DNA of 34,054 nucleotides from Pseudidiomarina aestuarii (GCA_003030745.1 PYVG01000012.1:1-34054); one strand, 5' to 3'. Numbered from the stretch's first letter, positions 1 to 13,416 are shown. A program made the numbers and translations. The notes: generated by a model from the sequence alone, not told the origin.

Positions 1-219
1 CAACTTGATGAACTTAATTTTGCCGTTATTGCTGTTGGCGATAGCTGTTATGACACGTTCTGCTCAGCGGGTCGCGATTGTGATGCTTTACTGGATAAGC
101 TGCATGCCAAACGCGCGGTTGAACACCTCGAAATAGATATGGCAACGGAAGATCCAGAAGAAAAAGCCGCAGAATGGCTTCCAAAACTAATCACATGGTT
201 AAATAGTAAACAGACGTAA
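1..219 (+). CDS. mioC: MioC-like flavodoxin, C-terminal part
   Basis: The window opens inside this gene; 72 residues remain before the TAA stop. The visible stretch carries the flavodoxin FMN-site signature GDSCYDTFCSAG at residues 14-25 of the fragment, followed by a helix-rich C-terminus ending in WLNSKQT. MioC is a small FMN-binding flavodoxin linked to biotin synthase activity and is best known as the gene transcribed toward oriC in enterobacteria. Here it also points toward the origin, with mnmG on the far side, so the classical mioC-oriC-mnmG order is kept. Family is clear from the motif; the gene name rests on motif plus position. Confidence 0.88.
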   Translation, partial: QLDELNFAVIAVGDSCYDTFCSAGRDCDALLDKLHAKRAVEHLEIDMATEDPEEKAAEWLPKLITWLNSKQT

Positions 220-422
220 ATGTGTATAACCTCTGTTTAAGATCCCTTAAGCTCTGTTTACTCCCCTGTGATAACTCTGTGTATAACTATCATTGTGGAT
301 AACTACCGATCTTATCCACCGTTTGATCACGGGAACGATCATCATCTGATCACAGGGAATGAGATCGTTGTGATCCTTGCTGAATAAGCGCTACAAACGC
401 TTATCCACAGAACTTCTTTCCC

Positions 423-476
423 TAGTAGTAGTAGTAATAAAAGATCAAAAACAAGATCAAAACCTTTTATAAGATC
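423..476. other. oriC unwinding element: DnaA-trio array plus AT-rich 13-mers
   Basis: Four TAG triplets followed by two TAA triplets run without interruption from 423 to 440. They lie 13 bases after the perfect DnaA box at 401-409 and in the same orientation. This matches the DnaA-trio idea (repeated 5'-TAG-3' guiding DnaA onto single strand). Next come three 13-mers on the minus strand starting with GATCT: GATCTTTTATTAC (434-446), GATCTTGTTTTTG (446-458) and GATCTTATAAAAG (464-476), resembling the E. coli GATCTNTTNTTTT repeats. The sequence is directly visible; the unwinding role is inferred from known origins. Confidence 0.8.
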
Positions 477-509
477 TAACCCACTACAATCCCGCAGCAT
501 TTAAGCGTT

Positions 510-536
510 TTGATCTGGATCAATTCACGCTAAAAT
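510..536 (+). promoter_or_regulatory. Possible mnmG promoter
   Basis: A TAAAAT hexamer at 531-536 (5 of 6 to the sigma70 -10 consensus) lies 60 bases before the mnmG start. TTGATC at 510-515 could be the -35, but the 15-base spacing is short. Transcription from here would leave the origin, as for gidA/mnmG in E. coli. Low confidence because the spacing is imperfect. Confidence 0.35.
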
Positions 537-596
537 ATACGACTCTGTGATCCTTGCTAGGATCCTAAATTTTTTGAGACACCGAGACGAATCACT

Positions 597-2498
597 ATGA
601 GTAACCAGCACAACTTTCACCAACATTATGACGTCATTGTCATTGGCGGTGGTCATGCAGGAACTGAAGCCGCATTGGCTGCAGCACGCATGGGTTGTCA
701 AACATTGCTGCTCACGCACAACATCGAAACGTTAGGCCAAATGTCCTGCAATCCAGCTATTGGTGGTATTGGTAAAGGTCATTTAGTCAAAGAAATCGAT
801 GCATTAGGCGGTGCAATGGCTATTGCAGCTGATCGCGCTGGTATTCAATTTCGAACGCTCAATTCTTCTAAAGGTCCCGCAGTACGTGCTACGCGAGCTC
901 AAGCAGATCGTGTGTTATATCGAGCAGCTATTCGTGAACAACTCGAGAATCAAGAAAATCTGAGTTTATTCCAGCAAGCCTGCGATGATCTGGTTGTTGA
1001 AAACGATCGCGTGATCGGTGTAGTAACCCAAATGGGATTAAAGTTTTCTGCCAAAACCGTTGTTTTAACTGTAGGTACTTTCCTGGGTGGCCAAATTCAT
1101 ATTGGTCTGGACAATTACCAGGGTGGTAGAGCCGGTGATCCACCAGCGAATGCTTTAGCCAAGCGTCTCCGCGAGTTACCGTTACGAGTAGATCGACTAA
1201 AAACCGGTACACCACCACGAGTGGATGCAAAAACGATTGATTTTTCAGTCATGCAAGAACAACCCGGTGACTCGCCGACACCTGTATTTTCGTTTATGGG
1301 TAACGGAACCGATCATCCGCAACAAATTTCGTGTTACATCACTCATACCAACGAACAAACACATGAAATTATTAAAGGCGGATTAGACCGATCGCCCATG
1401 TACTCTGGTGTGATTGAAGGTATTGGGCCGCGTTATTGCCCGTCAATTGAAGACAAAGTAATGCGCTTTGCGGATAAGAATTCGCATCAAATCTTCGTTG
1501 AGCCAGAAGGTTTAACCACCAATGAAGTCTATCCAAACGGTATCTCAACCAGCTTGCCGTTTGATGTACAAGTTCAGTTGGTGCGTTCCATCAAAGGATT
1601 TGAGAACGCGCACATTACCCGACCCGGTTATGCCATCGAATATGATTATTTTGATCCACGGGATCTGAAGCAATCACTCGAAACCAAATATATTCATGGA
1701 CTGTTTTTTGCTGGGCAAATCAACGGCACCACTGGCTACGAAGAAGCGGGTGCGCAAGGTTTGGTGGCGGGTTTAAATGCAGCTTTGCAAGCGCAAGACA
1801 AAGAGTCTTGGGCACCACGTCGTGATCAAGCCTACATGGGCGTACTGATTGATGACCTATCAACACTGGGTACCAAAGAGCCGTATCGTATGTTTACGTC
1901 ACGTGCTGAATACCGGTTGCTATTGCGTGAAGATAACGCGGATATGCGGTTAACCGAGCTAGGTCGTCAGTTAGGTTTGGTTGATGATGCTCGCTGGGCA
2001 CGCTTCAGTGAGAAAATGGAAGCCATTGAGCAAGAGCAACAACGGTTGCGCAGCTTGTGGATCCATAAAGATCATCCCGCTGTTGAAAGTGTGAATCTGC
2101 ATGTCAAAACGCCGATCACGCGCGAAGTGAATGGTGAAGACTTACTGCGCCGTCCAGAAATGACTTATGACGTGATGATGTCTATTCCAGCGTTAGGACC
2201 AGGCTTAACAGATCAGCAAGCTGCTGAACAAGTTGAAATTCAGACCAAATATGCTGGTTACATTCATCGTCAACAGGATGAAATTGCGAAGCAGCAACGT
2301 CATGAAAATACTAAGCTTCCGCTTGATTTTGACTACAAATCAATCAAAGGCTTATCGAATGAGGTAGTGGCCAAACTCAACCAGCATCAGCCAGAGACAG
2401 TGGGTAAAGCGGCACGAATTTCAGGCATTACTCCCGCTGCTATTTCGATGTTGTTGGTCCATCTGAAAAAACAAGGATTGTTGCGCCGCAGCGCATAA
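597..2498 (+). CDS. mnmG: tRNA uridine-5-carboxymethylaminomethyl modification enzyme MnmG (GidA)
   Basis: MnmG works with MnmE in the cytoplasm to install the cmnm5 group at the wobble uridine (U34) of certain tRNAs, using FAD, NADH and a methylene-tetrahydrofolate-derived carbon. The 633-residue protein has the dinucleotide-binding motif GGGHAG at residues 17-22, the MnmG signature around [13 protein letters not shown] (near 50-62), and the second signature [12 protein letters not shown] (near 375-386). The C-terminal helical domain ends with [16 protein letters not shown]. The length is usual for the family. It is the first gene after oriC and is followed by rsmG after only 10 bases, the common gidA-gidB arrangement. 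Confidence 0.98.
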   Translation: MSNQHNFHQHYDVIVIGGGHAGTEAALAAARMGCQTLLLTHNIETLGQMSCNPAIGGIGKGHLVKEIDALGGAMAIAADRAGIQFRTLNSSKGPAVRATRAQADRVLYRAAIREQLENQENLSLFQQACDDLVVENDRVIGVVTQMGLKFSAKTVVLTVGTFLGGQIHIGLDNYQGGRAGDPPANALAKRLRELPLRVDRLKTGTPPRVDAKTIDFSVMQEQPGDSPTPVFSFMGNGTDHPQQISCYITHTNEQTHEIIKGGLDRSPMYSGVIEGIGPRYCPSIEDKVMRFADKNSHQIFVEPEGLTTNEVYPNGISTSLPFDVQVQLVRSIKGFENAHITRPGYAIEYDYFDPRDLKQSLETKYIHGLFFAGQINGTTGYEEAGAQGLVAGLNAALQAQDKESWAPRRDQAYMGVLIDDLSTLGTKEPYRMFTSRAEYRLLLREDNADMRLTELGRQLGLVDDARWARFSEKMEAIEQEQQRLRSLWIHKDHPAVESVNLHVKTPITREVNGEDLLRRPEMTYDVMMSIPALGPGLTDQQAAEQVEIQTKYAGYIHRQQDEIAKQQRHENTKLPLDFDYKSIKGLSNEVVAKLNQHQPETVGKAARISGITPAAISMLLVHLKKQGLLRRSA

Positions 2499-2508
2499 TA
2501 GAAACCTT

Positions 2509-3129
2509 ATGCTAGATATTTTAACGCGCTTGATTGATCAATCAGGGGTGCCTGTTTCGGCCCCACAAGCCAAAACGTTGCTGACGTTAGTCGAACAGTT
2601 GAACAAGTGGAATAAGGCTTACAACTTAACGTCGGTGCGTGATCCTCGGCAGATGCTGAGCAGGCATATTATCGACAGCATTGTGATCAAACCCTACCTC
2701 CAAGGACAGCGATTTATTGATGTTGGCACAGGACCTGGATTACCCGGATTACCGCTCGCCATTATTATGCCTGATTGTCATTTTACATTGTTAGATTCAC
2801 TGGGTAAGCGCATCCGTTTTATTCGCCAGTTTTGCCATGAAAATCAAATAACTAATGTTACTGCAGTGCAAAGAAGAGTCGAAGATTTTGAGCCTGAACA
2901 GAAATTTGATGGCGTGATAAGTAGAGCCTTTGCCTCGCTTAATGATATGCTCACTTGGTGTCATCATTTACCAACCGAACAGGGGCGCTTTTACGCCTTA
3001 AAGGGACAATACCCAACCGCTGAACTGGCCCAATTGCCAGCTGGGTTTGTGGTCGAGCAGATAGAAAAGCTGCAAGTTCCCGAAGCCGATGGCGAGCGTC
3101 ATTTGGTATTGATTAGAGCTGCAAATTAA
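2509..3129 (+). CDS. rsmG: 16S rRNA (guanine527-N7)-methyltransferase RsmG (GidB)
   Basis: RsmG methylates N7 of G527 in 16S rRNA using S-adenosylmethionine; loss of it gives low-level streptomycin resistance in other bacteria. The 206-residue protein has the glycine-rich SAM-binding motif [10 protein letters not shown] at residues 71-80, preceded by the family's [11 protein letters not shown] region (32-42) and HIIDS (53-57). It starts 10 bases after the mnmG stop and is probably cotranscribed with it; parA follows after 31 bases. Length and motifs are typical, and nothing unusual is seen. Confidence 0.97.
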   Translation: MLDILTRLIDQSGVPVSAPQAKTLLTLVEQLNKWNKAYNLTSVRDPRQMLSRHIIDSIVIKPYLQGQRFIDVGTGPGLPGLPLAIIMPDCHFTLLDSLGKRIRFIRQFCHENQITNVTAVQRRVEDFEPEQKFDGVISRAFASLNDMLTWCHHLPTEQGRFYALKGQYPTAELAQLPAGFVVEQIEKLQVPEADGERHLVLIRAAN

Positions 3130-3160
3130 AGCAAGCCAAGCAAAATAAGAGGTTATACCG

Positions 3161-3958
3161 GTGGGAAGAATCATAGCCATAGCCAATCAAAAAGGTGGGG
3201 TCGGTAAAACGACCACAGCAGTAAATTTGGCTGCCTCCATGGCCGCCACTCGGCGCAAAGTGCTATTGATTGACCTCGACCCGCAAGGCAACGCTACTAT
3301 GGGTAGCGGCATTGATAAATACGATGTCGAAAACACTGCCTATGAATTATTGGTCGACGAAAAGCCTGCCAGCGAAGTCATTATCAAAGAAACCAACGGT
3401 AAGTATCATTTGATTGCTGCCAATGGAGATGTCACTGCGGCCGATATCAAATTGATGCAGGCCTTTGCTCGCGAACAACGTCTCACCAATGCACTAAAAC
3501 CAGTACAAGATCAGTACGACTTTATCTTTATTGATTGTCCTCCTTCACTGTCCATGCTGACCGTGAATGCTATGGCTGCTGCTGATTCAGTATTGGTGCC
3601 GATGCAATGCGAATATTATGCATTGGAGGGTTTAACCGCCTTGATGGATACTATCGAACGTCTTGCATCAGCAGTGAATCCACGCCTGACCATTGAAGGC
3701 ATTTTACGCACCATGTATGACCCGCGTAATCGCCTTGCGAATGACGTGTCTGAACAATTGAAAACGCATTTTGGTGACAAGGTTTACCGAACGGTGATCC
3801 CGCGTAACGTGCGCTTAGCAGAAGCGCCAAGTTTTGGTGCTCCGGCCATGTATTACGATAAATCATCAACGGGTGCCAAAGCCTATTTATCGTTGGCTGG
3901 CGAATTGATTCGCCGCGCAGAACAACAAAAGAAAGCCGAATCAACGGCTGAAGCCTGA
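3161..3958 (+). CDS. parA: Chromosome partitioning ATPase ParA (Soj)
   Basis: ParA-type ATPases bind the nucleoid non-specifically and form the ATP-driven gradient that moves ParB-parS complexes after replication. The 265-residue protein starts with [10 protein letters not shown] and has the deviant Walker A motif KGGVGKTT at residues 11-18, then DLDPQGNAT (about 39-47) and DCPPSLS, the Walker B-type aspartate region. The start is GTG; a clear Shine-Dalgarno TAAGAGGT (3146-3153) sits eight bases upstream, which decides it. parB follows after 14 bases, so the two form the usual origin-proximal parAB pair. Confidence 0.97.
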   Translation: MGRIIAIANQKGGVGKTTTAVNLAASMAATRRKVLLIDLDPQGNATMGSGIDKYDVENTAYELLVDEKPASEVIIKETNGKYHLIAANGDVTAADIKLMQAFAREQRLTNALKPVQDQYDFIFIDCPPSLSMLTVNAMAAADSVLVPMQCEYYALEGLTALMDTIERLASAVNPRLTIEGILRTMYDPRNRLANDVSEQLKTHFGDKVYRTVIPRNVRLAEAPSFGAPAMYYDKSSTGAKAYLSLAGELIRRAEQQKKAESTAEA

Positions 3959-3972
3959 GGAAGAACAGTGCT

Positions 3973-4872
3973 ATGTCTGTGAAAAAACGAGGATTAGGGC
4001 GCGGCTTGGATGCCCTGCTAACCAACAATAAGCAATCACGTGATGCGGAGTCCAACGAGGCACCGCAAACCGAATCACCGGTACAAAGTGACCTACGCAA
4101 ACTCCCTATCGAGTGGTTGCAACCCGGCAAGTATCAGCCCCGTAAAGATATGTCACCTGAAGCACTTGAAGATCTTGCCGCATCGGTAAAGGCACAAGGC
4201 ATTATTCAGCCGATTGTTGTACGTGAAATCAGCCATGAACGGTTCGAAATTATTGCTGGAGAGCGACGTTGGCGCGCTGCTCAATTAGCCCGCTTAAGTG
4301 AAGTGCCAGTGCTCATCAAACAAGTTCCTGATGAAGCAGCAGTAGCCATTGCACTGATTGAGAATATTCAACGCGAAGATCTCAATGCCATGGAAGAAGC
4401 TACCGCATTGCAACGTTTGTTGGATGAATTCCGGCTGACTCATCAAGAAGTCGCTGATGCTGTGGGGAAATCTCGGGCTACGGTCACTAACTTATTACGC
4501 CTAAACAATCTTGAAAAAGAGAGCAAAACATTGCTTGAGCGTGGCGACATTGAACTCGGGCACGCAAAATTATTACTGGCGTTACAAGGCGACGCGCAAA
4601 GTGATGCTGCGCGAGTGATCGCCGCCAAGGCCATGACCGTAAGAGAAGCAGAAAAATTAGTCCGTAGTTTGTTAGAGCCGGGCAAACCTAAGCCTGAACC
4701 GAAACAACCGGATGCCGACATTCAGCGCCTCGAACAACGTTTAAGTGAACATCTTGGCGCAGCCGTTGCAATCAACCATGGGCGCAAAGGCAAAGGTAAA
4801 GTTGTAATTAATTACAGCAATTTGGACGAGCTCGACGGAATTTTGCAGCATTTGCAGCTTTCAGACAGCTAA
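3973..4872 (+). CDS. parB: Chromosome partitioning protein ParB (Spo0J)
   Basis: ParB is the CTP-dependent clamp that loads at parS sites and spreads to build the partition complex acted on by ParA. The 299-residue protein has the conserved N-terminal RGLGRGLDALL (residues 6-16), which in this family contacts ParA. It also has the ParB/Srx CTP-binding motifs GERRWRA (96-102) and ENIQRED (130-136), a helix-turn-helix near 157-177, and a short C-terminal dimerisation domain. The residue 20-40 linker is variable and acidic, as usual. ATG follows GAGGAAG. I did not find a convincing parS in the window. Confidence 0.97.
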   Translation: MSVKKRGLGRGLDALLTNNKQSRDAESNEAPQTESPVQSDLRKLPIEWLQPGKYQPRKDMSPEALEDLAASVKAQGIIQPIVVREISHERFEIIAGERRWRAAQLARLSEVPVLIKQVPDEAAVAIALIENIQREDLNAMEEATALQRLLDEFRLTHQEVADAVGKSRATVTNLLRLNNLEKESKTLLERGDIELGHAKLLLALQGDAQSDAARVIAAKAMTVREAEKLVRSLLEPGKPKPEPKQPDADIQRLEQRLSEHLGAAVAINHGRKGKGKVVINYSNLDELDGILQHLQLSDS

Positions 4873-4877
4873 CAAGT

Positions 4878-4905
4878 TTGCAATTAAACCGCAAATCTTT
4901 ATACT
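4878..4905 (+). promoter_or_regulatory. Promoter of the atp operon
   Basis: TTGCAA (4878-4883) and TATACT (4900-4905) are separated by 16 bases and lie 31 bases before the GTG start of atpI, just after parB. Both hexamers are close to sigma70 consensus. A GGCTTTTCAGC stretch follows the -10. The fit in sequence, spacing and location makes this the likely main promoter for the nine atp genes. Confidence 0.7.
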
Positions 4906-4936
4906 ATCGCGGGCTTTTCAGCGAGGTTTTAGGCCC

Positions 4937-6505
<1,569 letters not shown>

Positions 6506-6552
6506 GGCTCGATACACATTTTCGAACAATGAACGAATAGGAGGGTGGGTCT

Positions 6553-7023
6553 ATGAACATTAATATGACCCTGATCGGTGAATTAATCGCGTTTATCGTC
6601 TTTGTGCTGTTCTGCATGAAGTTTGTTTGGCCACCGCTGAACAATGCGATTGAAGCTCGTCAAAAGAAAATTGCTGACGGTCTTGCTGCGGGCGAACGTG
6701 CCGAGAAAGACCTCGAATTGGCGCAAGCCAAAATCGCTGACGAACTGAAAGAAGCGAAAGCGCAAGCTGCCGATATCATCGCCCAAGCGAAAAAACGCGC
6801 GGACGAGACCATCGAAGACGGCAAGAAACGTGGTGAGCAGGAGCGCGAGAAAGTTGTTGCTGCAGGTCACGCAGAAGTCGAAGCAGAGCGGAATCGCTTA
6901 CGTGAAGAATTGCGCAAGCAAGTAGCTGTGTTAGCTGTTGCCGGTGCAAGCAAAATTATCGGGCGCGAAATTGATAAAAACGCCCACAGCGACATTGTTG
7001 AAAAACTGGTCGCTGAACTCTAA
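6553..7023 (+). CDS. atpF: F1Fo ATP synthase subunit b (AtpF)
   Basis: Subunit b is the peripheral stalk that holds F1 against rotation. The 156-residue protein has one N-terminal membrane helix (about residues 5-26), then a long charged helix rich in Ala, Glu, Lys and Arg (about 35-125), and a C-terminal part that binds delta (ending [11 protein letters not shown]). The length matches E. coli subunit b. The ATG follows a strong AGGAGGG (6540-6546). It is 47 bases after atpE and 18 before atpH. Confidence 0.97.
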   Translation: MNINMTLIGELIAFIVFVLFCMKFVWPPLNNAIEARQKKIADGLAAGERAEKDLELAQAKIADELKEAKAQAADIIAQAKKRADETIEDGKKRGEQEREKVVAAGHAEVEAERNRLREELRKQVAVLAVAGASKIIGREIDKNAHSDIVEKLVAEL

Positions 7024-7041
7024 CCAAAGGGGTTTGTGCAA

Positions 7042-7575
7042 ATGTCAGAATTGACTACGGTTGCTCGCCCCTATGCAAAAGCAGCTTTTGATTTTGCAGT
7101 AGAGAACGGCGCGTTAGAAAAGTGGAACGACATGATTGCGTTTGCAGCTGCGGTTGCAACGGACGCAACTATGGCTACTTTTCTGAGCAGCGCTGAAACG
7201 CTGGAAAAGAAAACTGACGTTTATGTTCAAGTGTGCGGTGAGCAGCTTGATGAAAATGGTCAGAACTTTGTCCGTTTGATGGCTGAAAATGGTCGTCTGA
7301 AAGCGTTACCTGCGGTACTTGCCTTGTTTGGTGAGTTACGTGCTGATTACGAAAAAGAAGTCGTTGTTGATGTTACTTCAGCGACTAAATTATTGAAAAA
7401 GCAGCAGGATGAACTCGTAAAAGCGTTAGAGAAACGTTTTTCACGCAAAGTTAAGCTGAATTGCACTGTCGATGACAACATTGTTGGCGGCTTATACATC
7501 AAAGCCGGTGACACCGTCATCGACGGTACGGTGCGCGGCAAGATCGATCGCCTTGCACACGCACTGCAATCCTAA
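7042..7575 (+). CDS. atpH: F1Fo ATP synthase subunit delta (AtpH)
   Basis: Subunit delta joins the top of F1 to the b dimer. I use ATG 7042 ([19 protein letters not shown], 177 residues, the same length as the E. coli protein). A GTG two codons upstream at 7036 is also in frame, but the AAAGGGG ribosome site fits the ATG better. The N-terminal [11 protein letters not shown] and the C-terminal [19 protein letters not shown] are hallmarks of the family. It lies between atpF and atpA, 14 bases before the latter. Confidence 0.97.
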   Translation: MSELTTVARPYAKAAFDFAVENGALEKWNDMIAFAAAVATDATMATFLSSAETLEKKTDVYVQVCGEQLDENGQNFVRLMAENGRLKALPAVLALFGELRADYEKEVVVDVTSATKLLKKQQDELVKALEKRFSRKVKLNCTVDDNIVGGLYIKAGDTVIDGTVRGKIDRLAHALQS

Positions 7576-7589
7576 TTGGGGACTTGAGC

Positions 7590-9131
7590 ATGCAACTGAA
7601 TTCAAATGAAATCGCAGAGCTGATCAAAAAACGAATTGAGAAATTCGAAGTGGTCAGCGAAGCTCGTAACGAAGGTACCATTATCTCGGTAACCGACGGT
7701 ATCATCCGCATCCACGGCTTAGCCGACTGTATGCAAGGTGAGATGGTCGAGCTTCCAGGAAATCGTTACGCTATCGCTTTGAACCTTGAGCGCGACTCTG
7801 TCGGCGCCGTGGTTATGGGTCCTTATGCGGATCTGCAAGAAGGCGTAAAAGTTAAATCAACTGGCCGGATCTTAGAAGTTCCGGTAGGTCGTGCATTGTT
7901 AGGCCGCGTCGTGAACACCCTAGGTGCTCCAATTGACGGTAAAGGTCCTATTGATGCAGATGGTTTCGAACCTGTTGAGAAAATCGCACCAGGCGTTATC
8001 GAACGTCAATCGGTCGACCAGCCGGTACAAACTGGTTACAAGTCAATCGATGCGATGATTCCAATCGGCCGTGGTCAGCGTGAGCTGGTTATCGGTGACC
8101 GTCAAACGGGTAAAACCGCTTTGGCAGTTGACGCCATCATCAACCAGAAAGATTCTGGAATTAAGTGTGTATATGTCGCTATCGGTCAGAAAGCGTCTAC
8201 TATCGCAGCCGTTGTACGTAAGTTAGAAGAGCATGGTGCAATGGAAAACACCATTGTGGTTGCCGCTTCTGCTTCTGAGTCTGCAGCACTTCAATACTTA
8301 GCAGCCTATTCTGGCTGTACCATGGGTGAATACTTCCGTGACCGCGGTGAAGATGCACTGATTGTTTATGATGACTTGTCGAAGCAAGCTGTTGCTTATC
8401 GTCAAATCTCATTGCTATTACGTCGTCCGCCAGGTCGGGAAGCATACCCGGGTGACGTTTTCTATCTACACTCCCGTTTGCTTGAGCGTGCAGCTCGCGT
8501 TAACGCGGACTACGTAGAGAAATTCACTAACGGTGAAGTGAAAGGTAAAACCGGTTCACTAACCGCTCTGCCAATTATCGAAACCCAAGCGGGTGACGTA
8601 TCGGCCTTCGTACCAACCAACGTAATCTCTATTACCGATGGTCAGATCTTCTTAGAAACTGACTTGTTCAACGCGGGTATTCGCCCAGCTGTGAACGCCG
8701 GTGTATCGGTATCTCGTGTAGGTGGTGCAGCACAGACGAAAATCATCAAGAAATTGGGTGGTGGTATTCGTTTGGCATTGGCTCAGTACCGTGAGTTGGC
8801 AGCATTCGCCCAGTTCGCATCTGACCTTGACGAAGCAACACGTGCTCAGTTAGAGCATGGCCAGCGCGTCACCGAACTGATGAAACAGAACCAATATGAG
8901 CCAATGAGCGTGGCTGATATGGCTGTGTCTATCTTCTCTGCCGAAAAAGGCTATCTGAAAGATGTGGCACAGGACAAAATCCTCGACTTCGAAAGTGCGT
9001 TAATTTCGTACATGCGTAGCGAGCACGCTGACCTGATGGCTGATATTGATAAAACTGGCAACTATAACGACGACATCGAAGCCAAACTGCACGAAGGTTT
9101 GAAAACCTTCAAGAAAACGCAGTCTTGGTAA
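7590..9131 (+). CDS. atpA: F1Fo ATP synthase subunit alpha (AtpA)
   Basis: The alpha subunit carries the non-catalytic nucleotide sites of F1. From ATG 7590 ([12 protein letters not shown]) the protein is 513 residues, the family length. The P-loop GDRQTGKT is at residues 169-176. Conserved downstream regions include [13 protein letters not shown], the [20 protein letters not shown] stretch, and the signature [17 protein letters not shown]. An in-frame TTG at 7584 is less likely given the GGGGACTTGAGC ribosome region. A standard, intact gene in mid-operon. Confidence 0.99.
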   Translation: MQLNSNEIAELIKKRIEKFEVVSEARNEGTIISVTDGIIRIHGLADCMQGEMVELPGNRYAIALNLERDSVGAVVMGPYADLQEGVKVKSTGRILEVPVGRALLGRVVNTLGAPIDGKGPIDADGFEPVEKIAPGVIERQSVDQPVQTGYKSIDAMIPIGRGQRELVIGDRQTGKTALAVDAIINQKDSGIKCVYVAIGQKASTIAAVVRKLEEHGAMENTIVVAASASESAALQYLAAYSGCTMGEYFRDRGEDALIVYDDLSKQAVAYRQISLLLRRPPGREAYPGDVFYLHSRLLERAARVNADYVEKFTNGEVKGKTGSLTALPIIETQAGDVSAFVPTNVISITDGQIFLETDLFNAGIRPAVNAGVSVSRVGGAAQTKIIKKLGGGIRLALAQYRELAAFAQFASDLDEATRAQLEHGQRVTELMKQNQYEPMSVADMAVSIFSAEKGYLKDVAQDKILDFESALISYMRSEHADLMADIDKTGNYNDDIEAKLHEGLKTFKKTQSW

Positions 9132-9190
9132 GCGCAACGTGGCTTCAGCTTGCTGAGGCCACACGTCGTTGAGTTAACAGGAGATTTATC

Positions 9191-10057
9191 ATGGCCGGCG
9201 GTAAAGAGATAAAAACCAAGATCGGGAGTATTAACAATACTCAGAAGATCACCAGTGCGATGGAAATGGTCGCGGCGTCTAAGATGAAAAAGGCGCAAGA
9301 GCGGATGGCTTCTAGCCGCCCGTACGCGGACAGCATCTACAAGGTGATCGGCCATGTTGCCCATGCAAACTTGGAATATCGTCATCCGTACTTAACGGAA
9401 CGGGACGTAAAACGAGTGGGTTACATTGTCATTTCAACCGACCGTGGCTTGTGTGGTGGCTTGAACACGAACGAATTTAAAGCGGTCGTGAAGCATGCCA
9501 AATCACAACAAGACAATGGTGTTGAAGTTGACTTTGCAGCTATTGGCAACAAGGCAACGGGTTTCTTTAAACGCTTTGGTGGCCGTTTACTGGCGCAAAC
9601 TTCAGGTCTTGGCGACAAGCCAACCGTGAACGATGTGCTCGGGACTGTGCAGGTGATGTTAGATGCGTTCGATGAAGGCAAAATCGACCGCCTGTACTTG
9701 GTGTACAACAAGTTTGTGAACACCATGCGGCAAGAGCCAACGATAGCGCAAATGCTACCGTTGCCAAAAGCCGAGTCTCGCGATGAGGTGCAGTCAGGTA
9801 GCTGGGACTACTTGTACGAGCCAGATCCACAGCCAATTTTAGAGTTATTGATCCGTCGTTTCGTTGAAGCGACTGTGTATCAAGGTGTTGTGGACAATAT
9901 CGCCAGTGAACAGGCAGCGCGGATGGTGGCAATGAAGGCCGCTACCGACAACGCCGAAGACCTGATCGATCAATTGCAACTGGTGTACAACAAAGCACGT
10001 CAGGCAGCAATTACCCAAGAAATTTCGGAAATTGTATCGGGCGCCGAAGCGGTTTAA
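9191..10057 (+). CDS. atpG: F1Fo ATP synthase subunit gamma (AtpG)
   Basis: Gamma is the central rotor shaft. The 288-residue protein begins [20 protein letters not shown] and includes the conserved [12 protein letters not shown] (about residues 21-32), the [11 protein letters not shown] region (about 83-93), and the C-terminal [28 protein letters not shown], all typical. The ATG follows CAGGAGA (9179-9185). It is 59 bases after atpA; that gap holds GCTTCAGCTTGCTGAGGC, a small hairpin without a T-run, so not an obvious terminator. Confidence 0.98.
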   Translation: MAGGKEIKTKIGSINNTQKITSAMEMVAASKMKKAQERMASSRPYADSIYKVIGHVAHANLEYRHPYLTERDVKRVGYIVISTDRGLCGGLNTNEFKAVVKHAKSQQDNGVEVDFAAIGNKATGFFKRFGGRLLAQTSGLGDKPTVNDVLGTVQVMLDAFDEGKIDRLYLVYNKFVNTMRQEPTIAQMLPLPKAESRDEVQSGSWDYLYEPDPQPILELLIRRFVEATVYQGVVDNIASEQAARMVAMKAATDNAEDLIDQLQLVYNKARQAAITQEISEIVSGAEAV

Positions 10058-11482
<1,425 letters not shown>

Positions 11483-11498
11483 GAACCGGGAGGTTTAA

Positions 11499-11915
11499 AT
11501 GGCAGCTAAAACTGTACAGCTTGACGTGGTCAGTGCCGAAGAACGTTTGTTCTCTGGCGCAGTAGAGACCGTGCAAGTGACCGGTAGCGAAGGTGAACTG
11601 GGTATCTACCCAGGCCACGCCCCTCTTCTAACTACAATCAAACCAGGTATGGTGCGCATTGTGAAAGAAGGTGGCGAGGAGCAAATCATCTACGTTGCTG
11701 GTGGTGTGCTGGAAGTGCAGCCTCACAACGTCTCGGTGCTTGCTGACTCAGCAGTTCGTGGTGATGAGCTGGATGAACAGAAAGCTCTCGAAGCCAAGAA
11801 ACATGCTGAAGAAGCAATTGCAGATTCTAGTTCTGATCTGAGTTACGCAGAAGCGGCAGCAGAATTGGCACGGGCGTTGGCGCAGTTGCAGATTATTCGC
11901 AAAATCAAAAAATAA
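11499..11915 (+). CDS. atpC: F1Fo ATP synthase subunit epsilon (AtpC)
   Basis: Epsilon sits on the foot of gamma and can inhibit ATP hydrolysis through its C-terminal helices. The 138-residue protein has the N-terminal beta-sandwich with [13 protein letters not shown] (about 10-22), [17 protein letters not shown] (about 30-46) and [18 protein letters not shown] (about 68-85). A two-helix tail ends [14 protein letters not shown] strong GGGAGG (11489-11494) precedes the ATG. It is the last gene of the atp operon; a terminator follows. Confidence 0.97.
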   Translation: MAAKTVQLDVVSAEERLFSGAVETVQVTGSEGELGIYPGHAPLLTTIKPGMVRIVKEGGEEQIIYVAGGVLEVQPHNVSVLADSAVRGDELDEQKALEAKKHAEEAIADSSSDLSYAEAAAELARALAQLQIIRKIKK

Positions 11916-11937
11916 TCGCCGAAACGCTAAAAATATG

Positions 11938-11974
11938 AAAAGACTCGTAAGTTCGCGCTTACGGGTCTTTTTTT
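11938..11974 (+). terminator. Rho-independent terminator of the atp operon
   Basis: A 13-base stem (11939-11951 pairs with 11958-11970, with one G-U pair) closes a TTCGCG loop and runs into seven Ts (11968-11974). It starts 23 bases after the atpC stop. The stem plus T-run makes this a confident intrinsic terminator. Confidence 0.92.
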
Positions 11975-11978
11975 CGCC

Positions 11979-12006
11979 TGTTAATTTTCTGTAATCCCGC
12001 TAGAAT
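11979..12006 (+). promoter_or_regulatory. Possible glmUS promoter
   Basis: TAGAAT at 12001-12006 is a good -10 hexamer (5 of 6), 38 bases before the glmU ATG and just after the atp terminator. The -35 is weak (TGTTAA at 11979-11984, 16-base spacing). Position supports a promoter here, because the upstream operon is terminated; the exact boxes are uncertain. Confidence 0.4.
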
Positions 12007-12044
12007 AGGGCATTCTGATTCACAACTGATTGATGGAAGGATTC

Positions 12045-13409
12045 ATGGCATTGAGTGTAGTGGTTCTCGCCGCCGGCAAGGGCACGCGTATGCGTTCAGC
12101 GCTACCCAAGGTGTTACATCCGGTTGCCCATAAAGCCATGGTGCAGCATGTGATTGACGCCGCTCGAAACTTGGCATCGGACGCCATTCATGTGATTTAC
12201 GGACACCGCGCCGAAGCTCTTTTGGAGCGTCTGCAAGGCCAACAACTTAACTTTGTTGAACAAGCGCAACAGTTAGGCACTGGGCATGCCGTGCAACAAG
12301 TGCTTCCGCATCTCAACGATGACGAGCAAGTACTTATTCTCTATGGTGACGTTCCCCTTACCCGCGTTGAAACTCTGGAAGCTTTGATCGCTGCAGGCGC
12401 AGAAACTGAACTCGCTTTGCTGACTGTCACCCTGCCGGATCCCACCGGTTATGGCCGCATTTTGCGTGATGCAGACGGCAATATTACGGGCATTGTTGAG
12501 CAAAAAGACGCGAGTCCTGAGCAACTAAAAGTCACAGAAGCGAACACCGGCATGATGGTCGCACAGGGCAAAGCACTCAAGCGTTGGCTCAGTCAGCTGT
12601 CGAATGACAATGCGCAAGGCGAATACTACCTCACGGATATCGTCGCCATGGCAGCTGCCGAAGGTGTCGCCATTGCGTCAACACAACCACTAGATATTCA
12701 TGAAGTTGAAGGGGCAAATAATCGCCTCCAACTCGCGGCGTTAGAGCGTGCCTACCAGCAGCGCCAAGCCGAAGCGCTGATGCTCAATGGTGCTACGTTA
12801 CTCGACCCAGCCCGTGTAGATGTGCGAGGCAACGTCAGCATTGCCAATGACGTGGTCATTGATGTGAACGTTATTTTTGAGGGTGAAGTGGAACTTGGCG
12901 AAGGTGTGATAATCGAAAGCCATTGTATCCTGCGCAACTGTCGCATTGGTGCGAATTCGCGAGTCAAATCCCATAGCATTGTCGAAGAAGCCGAGCTTGC
13001 AGAGCATTGTGAAGTTGGCCCCTATGCACGCTTGCGCCCGGGTTCGGTGTTAGCTGAAGGTGCCAAAGTGGGTAACTTCGTCGAAATGAAAAAGACCCGC
13101 ATGGGCAAAGGCTCAAAAGCCAACCATCTGACATACTTGGGTGATGCGGAAATTGGTGACGGCGTGAATGTGGGTGCAGGTACTATTACCTGTAATTACG
13201 ATGGCGTGAACAAATCGGTCACTCAAATTGATGACGGCGCTTTCATTGGCTCGAACACCTCGTTGGTGGCACCGGTTCGGGTGGGTAAACACGCGACTGT
13301 CGGTGCAGGTTCAACAGTAACCAAAGATATTGAAGACGGCGAGCTCGGTATTGCTCGTGGTAAACAACGGAATATAAGTGGCTGGCAACGGCCTCAGAAA
13401 AAAGGATAA
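12045..13409 (+). CDS. glmU: Bifunctional GlcN-1-P acetyltransferase / UDP-GlcNAc pyrophosphorylase (GlmU)
   Basis: GlmU acetylates glucosamine-1-phosphate and then transfers UMP to give UDP-GlcNAc, the precursor of peptidoglycan and lipid A. From ATG 12045 the protein is 454 residues. The N-terminal uridylyltransferase has LAAGKGTRM at residues 8-16 and the conserved YGDVPL. The C-terminal left-handed beta-helix carries the acetyltransferase region [16 protein letters not shown] and [11 protein letters not shown]. The TTG/ATG at 12030/12033 are in frame but lie before the GGAAGG ribosome site. glmS starts 7 bases after its stop, so the two are cotranscribed. Confidence 0.97.
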   Translation: MALSVVVLAAGKGTRMRSALPKVLHPVAHKAMVQHVIDAARNLASDAIHVIYGHRAEALLERLQGQQLNFVEQAQQLGTGHAVQQVLPHLNDDEQVLILYGDVPLTRVETLEALIAAGAETELALLTVTLPDPTGYGRILRDADGNITGIVEQKDASPEQLKVTEANTGMMVAQGKALKRWLSQLSNDNAQGEYYLTDIVAMAAAEGVAIASTQPLDIHEVEGANNRLQLAALERAYQQRQAEALMLNGATLLDPARVDVRGNVSIANDVVIDVNVIFEGEVELGEGVIIESHCILRNCRIGANSRVKSHSIVEEAELAEHCEVGPYARLRPGSVLAEGAKVGNFVEMKKTRMGKGSKANHLTYLGDAEIGDGVNVGAGTITCNYDGVNKSVTQIDDGAFIGSNTSLVAPVRVGKHATVGAGSTVTKDIEDGELGIARGKQRNISGWQRPQKKG

Positions 13410-13416
13410 GACCGAT

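Larger units (their letters stand above)
220..580. other. oriC: Chromosomal replication origin (oriC)
   Basis: This 377-base gene-free stretch between mioC and mnmG has the parts of a gammaproteobacterial oriC. DnaA boxes: TTATCCACA at 401-409; the reverse form TGTGGATAA at 294-302; TTATCCACC (one mismatch) at 312-320; and TGTGTATAA (reverse of TTATACACA) at 221-229 and 278-286. There are 14 GATC sites between 241 and 564, where fewer than two would be expected by chance; such clustering is known from Dam/SeqA-controlled origins. AT-rich GATCT-type 13-mers lie on the mnmG side. The order (boxes toward mioC, unwinding element toward mnmG) matches E. coli. Exact borders are approximate. Confidence 0.93.

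Noticed and set aside
3651..4130. Minus-strand open frame (159 codons) opposite parA-parB
   Set aside because: Entirely antisense to two clear genes, with unlike-protein composition.
4215..4230. parS-like sequence inside parB (TGTTGTACGTGAAATC)
   Set aside because: Only 12 of 16 positions match the consensus TGTTTCACGTGAAACA and the central dyad is broken; likely chance inside a coding sequence.
9132..9190. Terminator between atpA and atpG
   Set aside because: A small hairpin is possible but lacks a T-run and lies inside the operon.
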